Shown: positions 9,758 to 20,962, counted from the stretch's first letter. The stretch: DNA of 64,000 nt from Pseudoselenomonas ruminantium (GCA_015058655.1 SVBX01000005.1:1-64000), one strand, 5' to 3'. Notes: generated from the sequence alone by a model not told the origin. Numbers and translations: made by a program.

Positions 9758-9787
9758 GAGAGGGGAGAAAATTCCCCTCTTTTTCTT
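9758..9787 (+). terminator. Intrinsic terminator after GT2-GH3 gene
   Basis: AGAGGGGA pairs with TCCCCTCT around a six-base loop and runs into TTTTCTTT. It closes the operon that starts near 3906. Confidence 0.85.
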
Positions 9788-9944
9788 TGCATGAATGTAG
9801 AATATGTATATACATTTGTCCTTTGCTTCTGGCTGCTCATTCCTTCGGCGGTTGTCAGCAGGGGAGGAAAATGCTATACTTTTTAGGCGTAAAGAGAGAG
9901 AATTTACGACTTTTATTGAGAGAATCAGGATAGGAGCAGAGAGG

Positions 9945-11279
9945 ATGAATTATCAGGAAGCTCTGGATTATCTGGAGGGACTGAATGTCTTTGGCGTCAG
10001 GCTGGGACTTTCCCGCATCACCAGGCTTTTGGAATTGCTGGACCTGCCCCAGGAGCGGTACCGTACCATCCATGTGACGGGCACCAACGGCAAGGGGTCT
10101 GTGTCTGCCATGCTGGAGAGCATCATCAGGCGCTCGGGCCTGCATGTGGGCCTTTATACTTCCCCGCATCTGTCTACCTACAGGGAGAGAATGCAGGTAA
10201 ACGGCCAGATGATAAGTGAGCAGGAGTTTGCTGACTGCCTGTCTACCATCAGGGCTTATGTGGAGCAGATGATGGCGGAGGGGGAGGAGTGTCCCACTCA
10301 GTTTGAGGTGCTGACGGCGCTGGCCTTCTTTTACTTTGCCATGAAGCAGGTAGATTATGCGGTCATAGAGGTGGGGCTGGGGGGCCTTCTGGACTCCACC
10401 AATGTGATAGTGCCGGAGATATCTGTCATCACCAATGTGGCTCTGGAGCATGCCGACCGCTGTGGCGGCACTTTGGAAGGCGTGGCAGAGCACAAGGCTG
10501 GCATCATCAAGAACGGAGTGCCGGTGGTGACTGCGGCAACGGGCATTCCAGCAGAGATAATTCGCCAGAAGGCGGAGGAAATGAACACTGATGTTTTCGT
10601 GGCAGGAGAGGATTTTACAGCTGTTGCCACGGGCTTTGACCTGGAGCGGCATACCCAGAGCCTAAGCTTCAGCTCGGCTCTTTTGGGAATTTCTGAGGAG
10701 AGTTTTGAGGTGCGGCTCCTGGGGCTGCACCAGGTGCAGAATGCATCCCTGGCCATCATGGCGGCGGAGCTCCTGCGCAATGTGGAATCAAAAGTCGATA
10801 ATGCCGTCATTCGTGAAGGGTTGAATATGGTTTCCTGGGGAGCGCGTTTTGAGCAGATGAGTTGCGGGGGGCGGGAAATCGTAATAGACGGTGCCCACAA
10901 TCCGGCCGGCATCAAGGTCCTGCGGGAAAGCCTTGACCTTTATTATCCAGCAAAAGAGCGAGTGTTCCTGCTGGGCATCCTCCATGACAAGGATATCGGT
11001 CAGATGCTGGAGGGCCTGTTGCGTCCCAATGATACGGTGGTGGTCACCCCCCCACAGTCGGATAGGGCAGAAGCTGCAGCAGAGCTCGCAAGGCAGGCAA
11101 CGGGTCGTGCAAGCCATGTGGAGTCATATGAGGATAATGAGGAAGCCCTTGACCGGGCTTTGGAGCTGGCAGGAGAAAACCGCTTGCTGGTTCTCTGCGG
11201 TTCCCTTTATTTGGTGGGGGGGCTTCGCCATAGCTTGCTGATTCGCAGGGCGAGAGAGCGGGGTGAGGCCAATGGATGA
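9945..11279 (+). CDS. folC: Folylpolyglutamate synthase / dihydrofolate synthase
   Basis: Mur-ligase-like ATPase that adds glutamate to folates (and to dihydropteroate when bifunctional); cytosolic. The P-loop GTNGKGSVSAML lies at about residues 47-58. The family motifs SPHLSTYRERMQVNG and GLGGLLDSTNV follow, with the C-terminal Mur ligase domain including DGAHNPAGI. It is full length at 444 residues. Start: ATG 9945 follows AGGAGCAGAGAGG; an upstream in-frame extension has no family similarity. The 3' end overlaps the O-antigen ligase gene by eight bases, so translation is probably coupled. Confidence 0.95.
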   Translation: MNYQEALDYLEGLNVFGVRLGLSRITRLLELLDLPQERYRTIHVTGTNGKGSVSAMLESIIRRSGLHVGLYTSPHLSTYRERMQVNGQMISEQEFADCLSTIRAYVEQMMAEGEECPTQFEVLTALAFFYFAMKQVDYAVIEVGLGGLLDSTNVIVPEISVITNVALEHADRCGGTLEGVAEHKAGIIKNGVPVVTAATGIPAEIIRQKAEEMNTDVFVAGEDFTAVATGFDLERHTQSLSFSSALLGISEESFEVRLLGLHQVQNASLAIMAAELLRNVESKVDNAVIREGLNMVSWGARFEQMSCGGREIVIDGAHNPAGIKVLRESLDLYYPAKERVFLLGILHDKDIGQMLEGLLRPNDTVVVTPPQSDRAEAAAELARQATGRASHVESYEDNEEALDRALELAGENRLLVLCGSLYLVGGLRHSLLIRRARERGEANG

Positions 11280-13014
11280 GCACAAGGATATGGTGGAGTT
11301 GCGGAAGGAAGCTGCCAGGCTCCGCTATTCTGCTTATCTCAAGAACTGGACAGAAAATGCTCTCTATGCGGAGGCTTTCCTGCTGGCTTTGTGGCCCACA
11401 GGAGCCACCATTGCCTTATTGGCTGGGGTGGCCTTGTTGCTGGTGCGGTTCCGCATGGAAAAGGATTTCAACTTCCGTCATCTGCCCCTTGATGTGCCGG
11501 TAATGCTCTTTGCCCTGCTTGGTGCGGCATCGATTATCATGTCCCCGGATAAGGGCTTCAGTTTCTATAACTATTACAATTTGGTGGGAGTATACCTTCT
11601 GACTTATTTTCTGGCGGGACAGGTCTTGCGAGAGGGCAGGCAGGTGCGTATGCTGCTGGCTGTCATAGGGATTGCTGCCTGCCTGGTCATCATGTATGGT
11701 TTCTATCAGTTCCTGTTTGGCATCGACACCGCTTCTATGAAGTGGGTAGACGGGGAGGCTTTTCCTGAGCTGAAGAAACGCGTATTCTCTACTTGGGAAA
11801 ACCCAAATATCTTGGCAGGATATCTTGACATCATGGCCTGCCTGGCCATGGGGCAGCTGGTTACCTGCGGCAACAGGGACAGGCGCATTGTCATTGGCGT
11901 CTTCTTGCTGGCGGCGGTGGCCTGCCTTGCCATGACTTATGCCAGAGGGGCTTGCCTGGTGCTGGCAGTGGTGCTGGCAGGGTATGGAGTCTTGAAGGAT
12001 TGGCGTATCTTGCTGACCTGCGTGGGCGTGGCGGGGGCGCTGCTGCTGCTGGACCCGGTGCTCTATGAGCGCATGCTGTCGATCTTCACCAAGGTTGATA
12101 CTTCCACGGAAATGCGGCTGGCCTTTTGGGAAAGCACCATTGCCATGATACAGGATCATCCCTTCCTGGGCATTGGTTGGGGGGCTTTTTATCTGGTGTA
12201 TCCTGAGTATGATTTCTACATGCAAGGAGCGCCTATCCTAATTGTCCATGCTCACAATATGTATCTCAACTACGCAGCTGAGATTGGCCTGCCCGGGGCA
12301 TTGGCCTTTTTCTGGTTTTTCTTCGGCACCATATATCTTGCCTGCAAGGCGAAGTTTTCCATGCCCAAGCCACATCTGGTCATAACGCCCTTTACGCTGA
12401 AGGACGAGGGGGCAGACAAGGAATTGGCGGATATTTCAGCTACTATAGAAGCTTCCATGCCTCAGCCCGCCAGGCAGTTCTGGCATGAGATTTTCGATGT
12501 GGAAGAATGGCGGCTGCTCTCGGGGCTTTCCCTGGGGCTGCCCCTGGCCTTCATTTCCATTGCCCTGAATGGCCTTACAGACCATCTGCTTTTCAATATA
12601 CCCTCGTCTATGTTCTTCTGGCTCCTGGCAGCCACGGCAGCAGCTGTATTCCTTATGCAGGAGGAGAATGAAGAGGCTGAGGGAGATAAAGAGCGCAAAG
12701 TCACTTTGCTGGAAACCGTGAAAGCAAAATTTGAAGCGACTATGGAAGAGGTAATGAAGGCGAAGCCGGAAGAAAAGCTGGAAGAAATGCTCAACTTGAA
12801 GCCGGAAGAGACACCTGAGACAAAAACTGAGGCGGCATCCGAAGGGAAAATGGAGTCCGACGGGGAGGACAGCGCCCAAGTCAAGGAAGTCAAGGAAGAA
12901 AAAAGCCTGGAGGGCGAGGAAGAGCTGGAAGAGAAGCTGAAGCTCTTTGAGAAGATGAAGAAGCCGGAGGAGAGAAAGGACGGAGAGGCAGACCGTGAAG
13001 AAGGAAAAGACTAA
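11272..13014 (+). CDS. O-antigen ligase-type membrane protein with long charged tail
   Basis: Wzy_C / WaaL-like integral membrane protein. Around ten hydrophobic segments fill residues ~25-460. The large periplasmic loop carries the family pattern AFWESTIAMIQDHPFLGIGWGAFY and a conserved histidine region (HAHNMYLNYAAEIG). These proteins transfer polymer from undecaprenyl diphosphate to lipid A core or polymerise it at the periplasmic face. Unusual: the last ~115 residues form a cytoplasmic tail rich in K and E (KPEEKLEEMLNLKPEET), low-complexity and probably helical. ATG 11272 lies inside the folC end, and the 3' end overlaps rex by 20 bases. The gene supports an outer membrane. Confidence 0.85.
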   Translation: MDEHKDMVELRKEAARLRYSAYLKNWTENALYAEAFLLALWPTGATIALLAGVALLLVRFRMEKDFNFRHLPLDVPVMLFALLGAASIIMSPDKGFSFYNYYNLVGVYLLTYFLAGQVLREGRQVRMLLAVIGIAACLVIMYGFYQFLFGIDTASMKWVDGEAFPELKKRVFSTWENPNILAGYLDIMACLAMGQLVTCGNRDRRIVIGVFLLAAVACLAMTYARGACLVLAVVLAGYGVLKDWRILLTCVGVAGALLLLDPVLYERMLSIFTKVDTSTEMRLAFWESTIAMIQDHPFLGIGWGAFYLVYPEYDFYMQGAPILIVHAHNMYLNYAAEIGLPGALAFFWFFFGTIYLACKAKFSMPKPHLVITPFTLKDEGADKELADISATIEASMPQPARQFWHEIFDVEEWRLLSGLSLGLPLAFISIALNGLTDHLLFNIPSSMFFWLLAATAAAVFLMQEENEEAEGDKERKVTLLETVKAKFEATMEEVMKAKPEEKLEEMLNLKPEETPETKTEAASEGKMESDGEDSAQVKEVKEEKSLEGEEELEEKLKLFEKMKKPEERKDGEADREEGKD

Positions 13015-13648
13015 GGTACCGGGCATTTCCCGGGCCACCATCGACAGGCTGCCACTGTATTTCCGCACCCTGCGGCTGGTGCAGGATGAGGGGCTGGATA
13101 TCATTTCTTCTGATGAATTGGGCAGGCGCCTGGGCATCACCCCGGAGCAAATCCGCAAAGACCTGGCTTCCTTCGGCCAGTTCGGCAAGAAGGGCGTAGG
13201 TTACTATGTCAACGAACTTAAGCGCAATGTGGGGCATATTCTTGGCCTTGACCATCATTGGAACATCGCGGTGGTGGGCATAGGCCATCTGGGAGTGGCG
13301 CTAGCCAACTATCAGAACTTCGTGGCCCTGGGCTTCAACCTGGTGGCTCTCTTCGATCAAGATCCTCATGTAATAGGCACGGTGGTAAACCATGTGAAGG
13401 TGGAGGATAGCAGGAATATCCGGAAAATTGTCCGGGAGCGGCATATAGACATCGGTATTATCGCCGTCCCTGCCGCCTTTGCCCAAGGGGTAGCCGATGA
13501 ACTTGTGGAGGCAGGAATTCAGGGCATCTGGAATTTTGCCCCCATCAAGATGCATGTGCCGGAGGAAGTTCCTTTGGTAAACGAGGATTTGTCCATTGGT
13601 CTCAGCAGTTTGTCCTACTATCTTACACGCACCCAAAGCTTAACGTGA
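12995..13648 (+). CDS. rex: Redox-sensing transcriptional repressor Rex
   Basis: Senses the NADH/NAD+ ratio and represses fermentation and respiration genes when NADH is low. An N-terminal winged helix (RATIDRLPLYFRTLRLV...ELGRRLGITPEQIRKDLASFGQFG, residues ~10-60) is followed by a Rossmann domain with VVGIGHLGVAL near residue 92 and the C-terminal domain-swap helix. 217 residues, normal. The start is GTG 12995 within the previous gene's tail, preceded by GGAGAGG. A strong terminator follows. The propionate-forming CoA-transferase gene begins 172 bases downstream, but I see no clear Rex palindrome at its promoter. Confidence 0.95.
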   Translation: MKKEKTKVPGISRATIDRLPLYFRTLRLVQDEGLDIISSDELGRRLGITPEQIRKDLASFGQFGKKGVGYYVNELKRNVGHILGLDHHWNIAVVGIGHLGVALANYQNFVALGFNLVALFDQDPHVIGTVVNHVKVEDSRNIRKIVRERHIDIGIIAVPAAFAQGVADELVEAGIQGIWNFAPIKMHVPEEVPLVNEDLSIGLSSLSYYLTRTQSLT

Positions 13649-13669
13649 ATTTAGTAACAAAAACCGCGA

Positions 13670-13705
13670 ACGCCGTCAAGTCAAGGCTTGACGGCGTTTT
13701 TTTTT
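13670..13705 (+). terminator. Intrinsic terminator after rex
   Basis: ACGCCGTCAAG pairs with CTTGACGGCGT and leads into nine T residues, a near-perfect intrinsic terminator. Confidence 0.95.
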
Positions 13706-13733
13706 CGTGCTACCATAGGTAATGGAGCATAAT

Positions 13734-13762
13734 TTGTATTGGGTGGTATGATAATCTATAAT
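13734..13762 (+). promoter_or_regulatory. Sigma-A-type promoter of the propionate cluster
   Basis: TTGTAT (13734-13739), a 17-base spacer and a consensus TATAAT (13757-13762) lie about 60 bases before the CoA-transferase start, between the rex terminator and the gene. Confidence 0.75.
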
Positions 13763-13820
13763 TATGATTCATCATAAGCATAACTTCATGTTATGGCCAT
13801 CCGTTAGGGGAGGACTTTCG

Positions 13821-15320
13821 ATGATTGACATTCTCGATCGTGTACGCAACAAGGCCCTGCAGTCAAAGATTGTCACGGCAGAAGAGGCAGCAGCTTTCTT
13901 CAAGCCCGACATGAATGTGGCCTGCAGTGGTTTCACCGCTTCCGCCTATCCCAAGGCTGTGCCCATGGCATTGGCAGAGCGCATGAAGAAAGAGCCGTTT
14001 TCCGTGAACATCTGGACTGGTGCATCCACCGGCCCGGAGCTTGATGATGTGCTGGCTCAGGTTCACGGCATCAAGAAGCGTCTGCCTTATCAGACTGATA
14101 CTGTCCTGAGGAAGGAAATCAATGACGGTTCCGTTGACTACCTCGACCTGCATCTTTCCGAAAGCGCGCAGCTGAGCCGTTGCGGCTACCTGGGCAAGAT
14201 CGATGTGGCACTGGTGGAGGCTTGCGCCATCACTGAAGAAGGCAATCTCATTCCTACCACTTCCCTGGGCAACGCTGCTTCCTATGTGCAGAGCGCTGAC
14301 AAGGTCATCGTGGAAATCAACACCACCCAGCCACTGGAGCTGGAGGGCATGCATGATGTGTATGTGCCTCTTGATCCTCCCAATCGTCTGCCAATTCCCA
14401 TAGTTAAGGCAGATGACAGGGTGGGGACGAACTATATCCCCTGCACTCCGGACAAGATTCTCTACATTGTCCCCTGCGACATTGCAGACCATACTCGTCC
14501 GTTGTCTCCCATTGATGAGAATTCCAAGAAGATGAGCGCTTTCACTCTGGACTTCCTCAAGAAGGAGATTGCTGCAGGCCGCATGCCGGAAAACCTCCTG
14601 CCCCTCCAGAGCGGTGTGGGCAATGTTGCTAACGCCGTCATTGCAGGTTTTGTGGATTCCGACTTGAAGGACCTGACGGTTTATACCGAGGTTATCCAGG
14701 ACGGCATGCTGGACCTCATCGACGCCGGCAAGCTGAACTTCGCCTCCGGCACCGCTTTCTCTCCCTCTCCGGAGGGCATGGCCCGCTTCTACAAGGATGT
14801 GGCTAAGTACAAGAAATATCTCCTACTCCGTCCCGAGGAGATTTCCAACTCTCCCGAGGTTGTGCATCGCTTAGGGGTCATTGCCATGAATACCGCCATC
14901 GAGGTGGACATCTACGGCAATGTGAACTCCACCCACATCACGGGCACCAAGATGATGAACGGCATCGGCGGCAGCGGCGACTTTGCCCGCAACGCTTACC
15001 TCACCATCTTCTACACCCCGTCTGTGGCCAAAGACGGCAAGATTTCCTCTGTGGTGCCCATGTGCTCCCATGTGGATCACACTGAGCATGATGTTGACAT
15101 CATCATCACCGAGCAGGGCATTGCCGATCTCCGTGGCAAGGCTCCCCGTGAGAGGGCGCTTGAGATCATCAACAACTGCGCTCATCCGGACTACCGTCCC
15201 ATCCTGCTTGACTATTACAACAGGGCGACGGAAGATTGCCATCATGCCCATACGCCCCATATCCTTGAGGAAGCGCTTTCCTTCCATGAGAAGTTCCTCA
15301 AGAATGGCGCTATGAAATAA
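13821..15320 (+). CDS. Succinyl-CoA:acetate/propionate CoA-transferase
   Basis: Acetyl-CoA hydrolase/transferase family, succinate CoA-transferase subgroup, 499 residues. It moves CoA from an acyl-CoA such as propionyl-CoA or acetyl-CoA onto succinate, feeding methylmalonyl-CoA mutase and regenerating free acid. The likely catalytic glutamate is in YTEVIQDGMLDL. The glycine-rich CoA-binding region MNGIGGSGDFARN lies near residues 380-392. Start: GGGGAGGA at 13807-13814 before ATG 13821; an upstream in-frame ATG at 13764 overlaps the promoter and lacks a ribosome site. It is the first gene of the propionate cluster, and its promoter is at 13734. Confidence 0.92.
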   Translation: MIDILDRVRNKALQSKIVTAEEAAAFFKPDMNVACSGFTASAYPKAVPMALAERMKKEPFSVNIWTGASTGPELDDVLAQVHGIKKRLPYQTDTVLRKEINDGSVDYLDLHLSESAQLSRCGYLGKIDVALVEACAITEEGNLIPTTSLGNAASYVQSADKVIVEINTTQPLELEGMHDVYVPLDPPNRLPIPIVKADDRVGTNYIPCTPDKILYIVPCDIADHTRPLSPIDENSKKMSAFTLDFLKKEIAAGRMPENLLPLQSGVGNVANAVIAGFVDSDLKDLTVYTEVIQDGMLDLIDAGKLNFASGTAFSPSPEGMARFYKDVAKYKKYLLLRPEEISNSPEVVHRLGVIAMNTAIEVDIYGNVNSTHITGTKMMNGIGGSGDFARNAYLTIFYTPSVAKDGKISSVVPMCSHVDHTEHDVDIIITEQGIADLRGKAPRERALEIINNCAHPDYRPILLDYYNRATEDCHHAHTPHILEEALSFHEKFLKNGAMK

Positions 15321-15405
15321 TTGAGGATACCCCGAAAATTTATATAGAGGCTGGCATTCAAAGCAGCCAAAATCACTGAATGAAACTTAATAGGGAGGAT
15401 TCACC

Positions 15406-17052
15406 ATGAGCAACGAAAAGATCCAGGAGGAGCTCGCCAAGTACAAAGCGAGTGTCGAGAAGGCCATTGCCCGTTTCCCGGAGCGTGACCACCTGCCGGA
15501 GCAGCGCCTCTACACGCCCCTTGACATCAAGGGCGATGACTATGCAGAGGAAATCAGCTTCCCCGGTGTCTATCCTTACACCCGTGGCGTGCAGCCCACC
15601 ATGTATCGCGGCCGTTTCTGGACCATGCGCATGTATGCAGGCTTCTCAACTGCTGAGGAGTCCAACAAGCGTTATCGCTATCTGATCGAGTCCGGCGCTA
15701 CGGGTCTGTCCTGCGCCTTCGACCTGCCCACTCAGATTGGTTACGATTCCGATGACCCCATCTCCGAGGGCGAAGTCGGCAAGGTAGGCGTGGCTATCGA
15801 CTCTCTGGCAGACATGGAAGTGCTCTTTGATCAGATTGACCTGGGCAAGGTTTCCACCTCCATGACCATCAATGCTCCTGCCTCCGTGCTGCTGGCTATG
15901 TACATTGCCGTGGCAGAGAAGCAGGGAGTTGCTCCGGATCAGCTCAAGGGTACCATCCAGAATGATATCCTGAAGGAGTATGCAGCCCGCGGCACTTACA
16001 TCTTCCCGCCGCGTCCCTCCATGCGCCTGATTACCAACATCTTTGAGTATTGCTCTCAGAATGTGCCGAAGTGGAACACCATTTCCATCTCCGGTTACCA
16101 TATCCGTGAAGCAGGTTCCACTGCTTCCCAGGAAATCGCTTTCACTATCGCAGACGGCATCGCCTATGTCGAGGCAGCCATCAAGGCCGGCCTGGATGTT
16201 GATGCTTTCGCAGGCCGTCTGTCCTTCTTCTGGAATGCCCACAACAATGTGCTGGAGGAAGTTGCCAAGTTCCGCGCTTCCCGCCGCATCTGGGCCAAGA
16301 TCATGAAGGAGCGTTTCCACGCTAAGAGCCCCAAGTCTATGATGCTCCGTTTCCATACTCAGACTGCAGGCTCCATGCTGACTGCTCAGCAGCCTAACAA
16401 CAACATCATCCGCGTGGCTCTCCAGACGGCAGCTGCTGTCATGGGCGGCACCCAGTCCCTCCACACTAACTCCCGTGACGAGGCCCTGGCTCTGCCTACG
16501 GAAGAGTCCGTCATGATCGCCCTGCGCACCCAGCAGATCGTGGCTTATGAGAGCGGCCTGGCCGATGTCATCGACCCGCTGGCCGGCTCCTACTATGTAG
16601 AGGCCATGACTGACCGCATCGAGAAGGAAGCCATGGAGTACATCCAGAAGATCGATGACATGGGCGGCGCTGTGGCAGCTATCGAGAAGGGCTACATCCA
16701 GAAGGAAATCCAGGACAGCGCTTACAAGTGGCAGATGGATGTTGAGTCCGGTGCCCGCACCATCGTAGGCGTGAACAAGTTCCAGATTGAGGAAGAACCT
16801 CCCAAGAACCTCCTGCGGGTAGATGCTTCCGTAGGCGAGAAGCAGGTCAAGAAGCTCCATGACATGAAGGCTAAGCGTGACAACGAAGCCGTCAAGGCAG
16901 CTCTTGCCGACCTGAAGAAGGCCTGCCAGGATGAGAATGAGAACCTGATGCCTCATATCCTGGCTGCTGTCAAGACTTACGCAACTCTCGGCGAAATCTG
17001 CAATGTGATGCGCGAAGTCTTCGGCGAGTACGAAGCACATATCAGCCTGTAA
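15406..17052 (+). CDS. Methylmalonyl-CoA mutase, large (substrate-binding) subunit
   Basis: 548-residue TIM-barrel half of the B12-dependent mutase interconverting succinyl-CoA and methylmalonyl-CoA. It shows the family sequences [39 protein letters not shown] and [20 protein letters not shown]. The cobalamin-binding domain is not fused and is encoded by the next gene, 18 bases downstream, as in other split acyl-CoA mutases. Start: AGGGAGGA before ATG 15406. GC-rich third positions and a tidy codon pattern suggest high expression, fitting a main fermentation route. Confidence 0.95.
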   Translation: MSNEKIQEELAKYKASVEKAIARFPERDHLPEQRLYTPLDIKGDDYAEEISFPGVYPYTRGVQPTMYRGRFWTMRMYAGFSTAEESNKRYRYLIESGATGLSCAFDLPTQIGYDSDDPISEGEVGKVGVAIDSLADMEVLFDQIDLGKVSTSMTINAPASVLLAMYIAVAEKQGVAPDQLKGTIQNDILKEYAARGTYIFPPRPSMRLITNIFEYCSQNVPKWNTISISGYHIREAGSTASQEIAFTIADGIAYVEAAIKAGLDVDAFAGRLSFFWNAHNNVLEEVAKFRASRRIWAKIMKERFHAKSPKSMMLRFHTQTAGSMLTAQQPNNNIIRVALQTAAAVMGGTQSLHTNSRDEALALPTEESVMIALRTQQIVAYESGLADVIDPLAGSYYVEAMTDRIEKEAMEYIQKIDDMGGAVAAIEKGYIQKEIQDSAYKWQMDVESGARTIVGVNKFQIEEEPPKNLLRVDASVGEKQVKKLHDMKAKRDNEAVKAALADLKKACQDENENLMPHILAAVKTYATLGEICNVMREVFGEYEAHISL

Positions 17053-17070
17053 GATACGGAGGTAATTGAG

Positions 17071-17466
17071 ATGGAAAAGAAGATCAGAGTATTAGTTGCA
17101 AAACCGGGCCTTGATGGCCATGACCGCGGTGCAAAGGTCATTGCCCGCGCCCTGCGCGATGCTGGCTTTGAGGTTATCTACACTGGCCTCAGGCAGACTC
17201 CGGAGCAGATTGCTGAGGCAGCTCTCCAGGAGGATGTCAATGTGGTGGCCATGAGCATCCTTTCCGGCGCTCATCCGCACCTTTTCCCGAAAGTAGTGGA
17301 ACTGGTACGTGAGAAGGGCCTTACTGATGCCCTCATCATCGGCGGCGGCGTCATTCCCGAGGGCGACATTCCCGCTCTTAAGGAAGCCGGCGTAGCAGAG
17401 GTATTCACCCCCGGCACCAACACTGCCGATGTGGTGGAGTTCATCAAGAACAACGTGAAGCTCTGA
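17071..17466 (+). CDS. Methylmalonyl-CoA mutase, small cobalamin-binding subunit
   Basis: 131-residue B12-binding domain that completes the mutase encoded just upstream. The DxHxxG cobalamin motif is DGHDRGAK at about residues 14-21, with histidine as the lower axial ligand. [10 protein letters not shown], the late glycine loop, follows. ACGGAGG precedes ATG 17071. A strong terminator follows at 17485, separating this three-gene unit from meaB. Confidence 0.95.
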   Translation: MEKKIRVLVAKPGLDGHDRGAKVIARALRDAGFEVIYTGLRQTPEQIAEAALQEDVNVVAMSILSGAHPHLFPKVVELVREKGLTDALIIGGGVIPEGDIPALKEAGVAEVFTPGTNTADVVEFIKNNVKL

Positions 17467-17484
17467 TAAAGCAGTTGACATGGC

Positions 17485-17525
17485 AAGGGATGACAGCAGC
17501 GGTTCTGCTGCCGTCATCCCTTTTG
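17485..17525 (+). terminator. Intrinsic terminator after mutase small subunit
   Basis: GGGATGAC-A-GCAGC pairs with GCTGC-C-GTCATCCC with one internal mismatch and is followed by TTTTG. Confidence 0.9.
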
Positions 17526-17563
17526 CAGTGTTATTGTAAACGTCCCTAGAAATAGCAACATAT

Positions 17564-17695
17564 GCCTTCCCCTTTGGGGAAGGTGGCAGTCCGAAGGACT
17601 GACGGATGAGGTGGGGCGTTGCAAGGCATGACACCATAACTGGTTAGGTCGCACCTCATCCGCCCCTTCGGGGCACCTTCCCCGGAGGGAAAGGC
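17564..17695. repeat. 132-bp palindromic repeat, copy 1 (full length)
   Basis: Two inverted arms surround a variable centre. The left arm (17564-17613) starts GCCTTCCCC and ends GACGGATGAGGTG; the right arm (17652-17695) starts CACCTCATCCG and ends GGAAAGGC. Each arm contains smaller hairpins. A second full copy is at 23606-23739 and single arms or tips are at 20963, 38841 and 53850. No coding capacity: a MITE-like or REP-like intergenic element. Confidence 0.85.
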
Positions 17696-17739
17696 CTGTT
17701 GACACTCTTTACGACAATCATTATAAGGAGGTGCATGGT

Positions 17740-18672
17740 TTGGATATAGCAAAGGAACTTCTGGCGGGCAACCGCCTGGCTCTTTCCAAGGCCATCACAG
17801 CTATAGAGAACGAGTATGAGGAAGCCACCGATATCATGCGGCAGCTTTATCCCCATACCGGCCATGCCTATGTCCTGGGCATCACCGGCCCTCCAGGAGC
17901 CGGCAAGAGTACCATGACAGAGAAGGTGGCCAAGGCCTATCGTGACCAGGGCAAGACCGTGGGCATCATCGCCGTGGATCCCACCAGCCCCTTTACGGGG
18001 GGCGCTATCCTGGGGGACCGCATCCGCATGAATTCCCTGACCCTTGACGAAGGGGTTTTCATCCGCAGCATGGGCACCCGCGGGAGCCTGGGGGGACTTT
18101 CCCACAAGACGGCTGATGCGGTGAAGGCCCTGGATGCCTTTGGCAAGGATATCATCATCGTGGAGACCGTGGGGGTGGGCCAGTCTGAGGTGGACATCGT
18201 GAAAGCGGCGGACACCACTGTGGTAGTGCTCATTCCCGGCATGGGTGATGACATCCAGGCCATCAAGGCAGGCATCCTGGAAATCGGCGACCTCTTTACC
18301 GTCAACAAATCCGATTTGGACGGGGCGGATAAATTGGTCAAAGAAATCAACATGATGCTTGACCTGGACAGCCTTATGACGGACTGGCGTCCTCCCATTT
18401 CCAAGGTGGTGGCCAGCCGTGGTGAGGGCATTGACCTCTTGCTGGCTGACGTGGAGAAGCACCGGAGCTACATCGAGGGCAACGGGGAGCTGAACCGTCG
18501 CCGCACCAAGCGGGCCAAGGACGAACTCCTGGATATTTTGAGCGCCGGCATAGAAAGGCGCATCAAGGAGCACACGGAAGGCCGCATGGATGGCTTTGTG
18601 GAAAGCCTGAAGAAGAGGGAGACTGACCCTTACAGCCTTGTTTCAGATCTCATGGGCGAAATGCTCAAGTGA
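17740..18672 (+). CDS. meaB: MeaB-type G3E GTPase, mutase chaperone
   Basis: SIMIBI-class GTPase (ArgK/MeaB) that gates adenosylcobalamin loading and protects methylmalonyl-CoA mutase from inactivation. Walker A is GPPGAGKST near residues 50-58. The rest is typical: IAVDPTSPFTGGAILGDR, ETVGVGQSE, and NKSDLDGA as the guanine-specificity motif. About 310 residues. Start: AAGGAGG at 17725-17731 leaves eight bases to TTG 17740; a GTG at 17731 overlaps the ribosome site. The gene lies between the mutase and epimerase genes. Confidence 0.93.
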   Translation: MDIAKELLAGNRLALSKAITAIENEYEEATDIMRQLYPHTGHAYVLGITGPPGAGKSTMTEKVAKAYRDQGKTVGIIAVDPTSPFTGGAILGDRIRMNSLTLDEGVFIRSMGTRGSLGGLSHKTADAVKALDAFGKDIIIVETVGVGQSEVDIVKAADTTVVVLIPGMGDDIQAIKAGILEIGDLFTVNKSDLDGADKLVKEINMMLDLDSLMTDWRPPISKVVASRGEGIDLLLADVEKHRSYIEGNGELNRRRTKRAKDELLDILSAGIERRIKEHTEGRMDGFVESLKKRETDPYSLVSDLMGEMLK

Positions 18673-18706
18673 TATATCAAGTTGTGTTTTAGTTAGGAGG
18701 ATTATC

Positions 18707-19120
18707 ATGTTTAAGATTCTTGGCGTAGATCATATTGGTGTTGCTGTTCCGAACCTGGCTGAGGCCGGCACTTTCTGGAGCGATATCCTGGGCCTGCCCC
18801 ATACCAAGGATGAGACCGTGGAGGAGCAGAAGGTTACCACCGGTTTCTTCCCCACCCCCAACGGCGCTGAGTTCGAGCTCCTGGAAGCTACCTCCGAGGA
18901 CAGCCCCATTGCCAAGTACCTTGAGAAGAACGGCGGCCGTTGCGGCATCCAGCATGTGGCTATCCGCGTGGACAACCTTGAGCAGGCTCTGGCTGACTTG
19001 AAGGAGAAGGGTGTGCGCCTCATCGACGAGAAGCCCCGCAAGGGTGCTGGCGGCGCTATGATTGCCTTCATCCATCCGAAATCCTCCGGCATTCTCTTGG
19101 AACTCTGCCAGCATGACTGA
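18707..19120 (+). CDS. mce: Methylmalonyl-CoA epimerase
   Basis: VOC-superfamily metal enzyme converting (R)- to (S)-methylmalonyl-CoA, linking the mutase to the decarboxylase. The paired beta-alpha-beta modules show DHIGVAVPNL (metal-ligand histidine near residue 8), GIQHVAIRVDN and the final glutamate in ILLELCQ. 137 residues, as usual. AGGAGG at 18695-18700 precedes ATG 18707, and meaB ends 34 bases upstream, so one transcript is likely. Confidence 0.94.
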   Translation: MFKILGVDHIGVAVPNLAEAGTFWSDILGLPHTKDETVEEQKVTTGFFPTPNGAEFELLEATSEDSPIAKYLEKNGGRCGIQHVAIRVDNLEQALADLKEKGVRLIDEKPRKGAGGAMIAFIHPKSSGILLELCQHD

Positions 19121-19243
19121 TGATTTATGAGGCCTATGGCTTCTTAAGCCTGGCTTATTTGATACCTAGTCATAAATTTGCTTGCAATTTTGCCCTAAAT
19201 GTTGCAAAATATAGTAAGCACCATATTCTCTAGGAGGGATATA

Positions 19244-20773
<1,530 letters not shown>

Positions 20774-20819
20774 TTATTGAAGAGAGGTTTCATCCCGTTC
20801 ATTCAGGGAGGTAAATACC

Positions 20820-20960
20820 ATGAGTTCCAAAGAGATCAGCCCGGAAGTGGTGGCAGCTATCTCAGCTGCTGTGCAGATGATGGGGGGCGGCAAAGTCCGC
20901 GCCGTACGCATCAAGCCCAGCAACGCCTGGATCATGTCTGCCCGCACCAACCGCAAGTAA
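20820..20960 (+). CDS. mmdE: Small methylmalonyl-CoA decarboxylase subunit (epsilon/OadG C-terminal-like)
   Basis: A 46-residue protein, MSSKEISPEVVAAISAAVQM then MGGGKVRAVRIKPSNAWIMSARTNRK. It matches in pattern the C-terminal segment of decarboxylase delta/gamma (OadG-type) subunits: SPEVVAAISAAV, a short loop, then a basic strand ending with a W and an R-rich tail. In Veillonella a 55-residue epsilon subunit of this kind stabilises the complex. AGGGAGG at 20805-20811 lies eight bases before ATG 20820. It sits between mmdA and the biotin carrier gene. No delta subunit with a membrane anchor precedes it. Confidence 0.7.
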   Translation: MSSKEISPEVVAAISAAVQMMGGGKVRAVRIKPSNAWIMSARTNRK

Positions 20961-20962
20961 AG

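Noticed and set aside
13649..13820. Rex operator at the CoA-transferase promoter
   Set aside because: No TTGTGA...TCACAA dyad is present; TTGTAT is explained as a -35 element at 17 bases from TATAAT.
15646..17040. A 464-residue minus-strand open frame opposite the mutase large subunit
   Set aside because: Same cause: third-position bias of the real gene keeps the opposite strand open. No domain seen.
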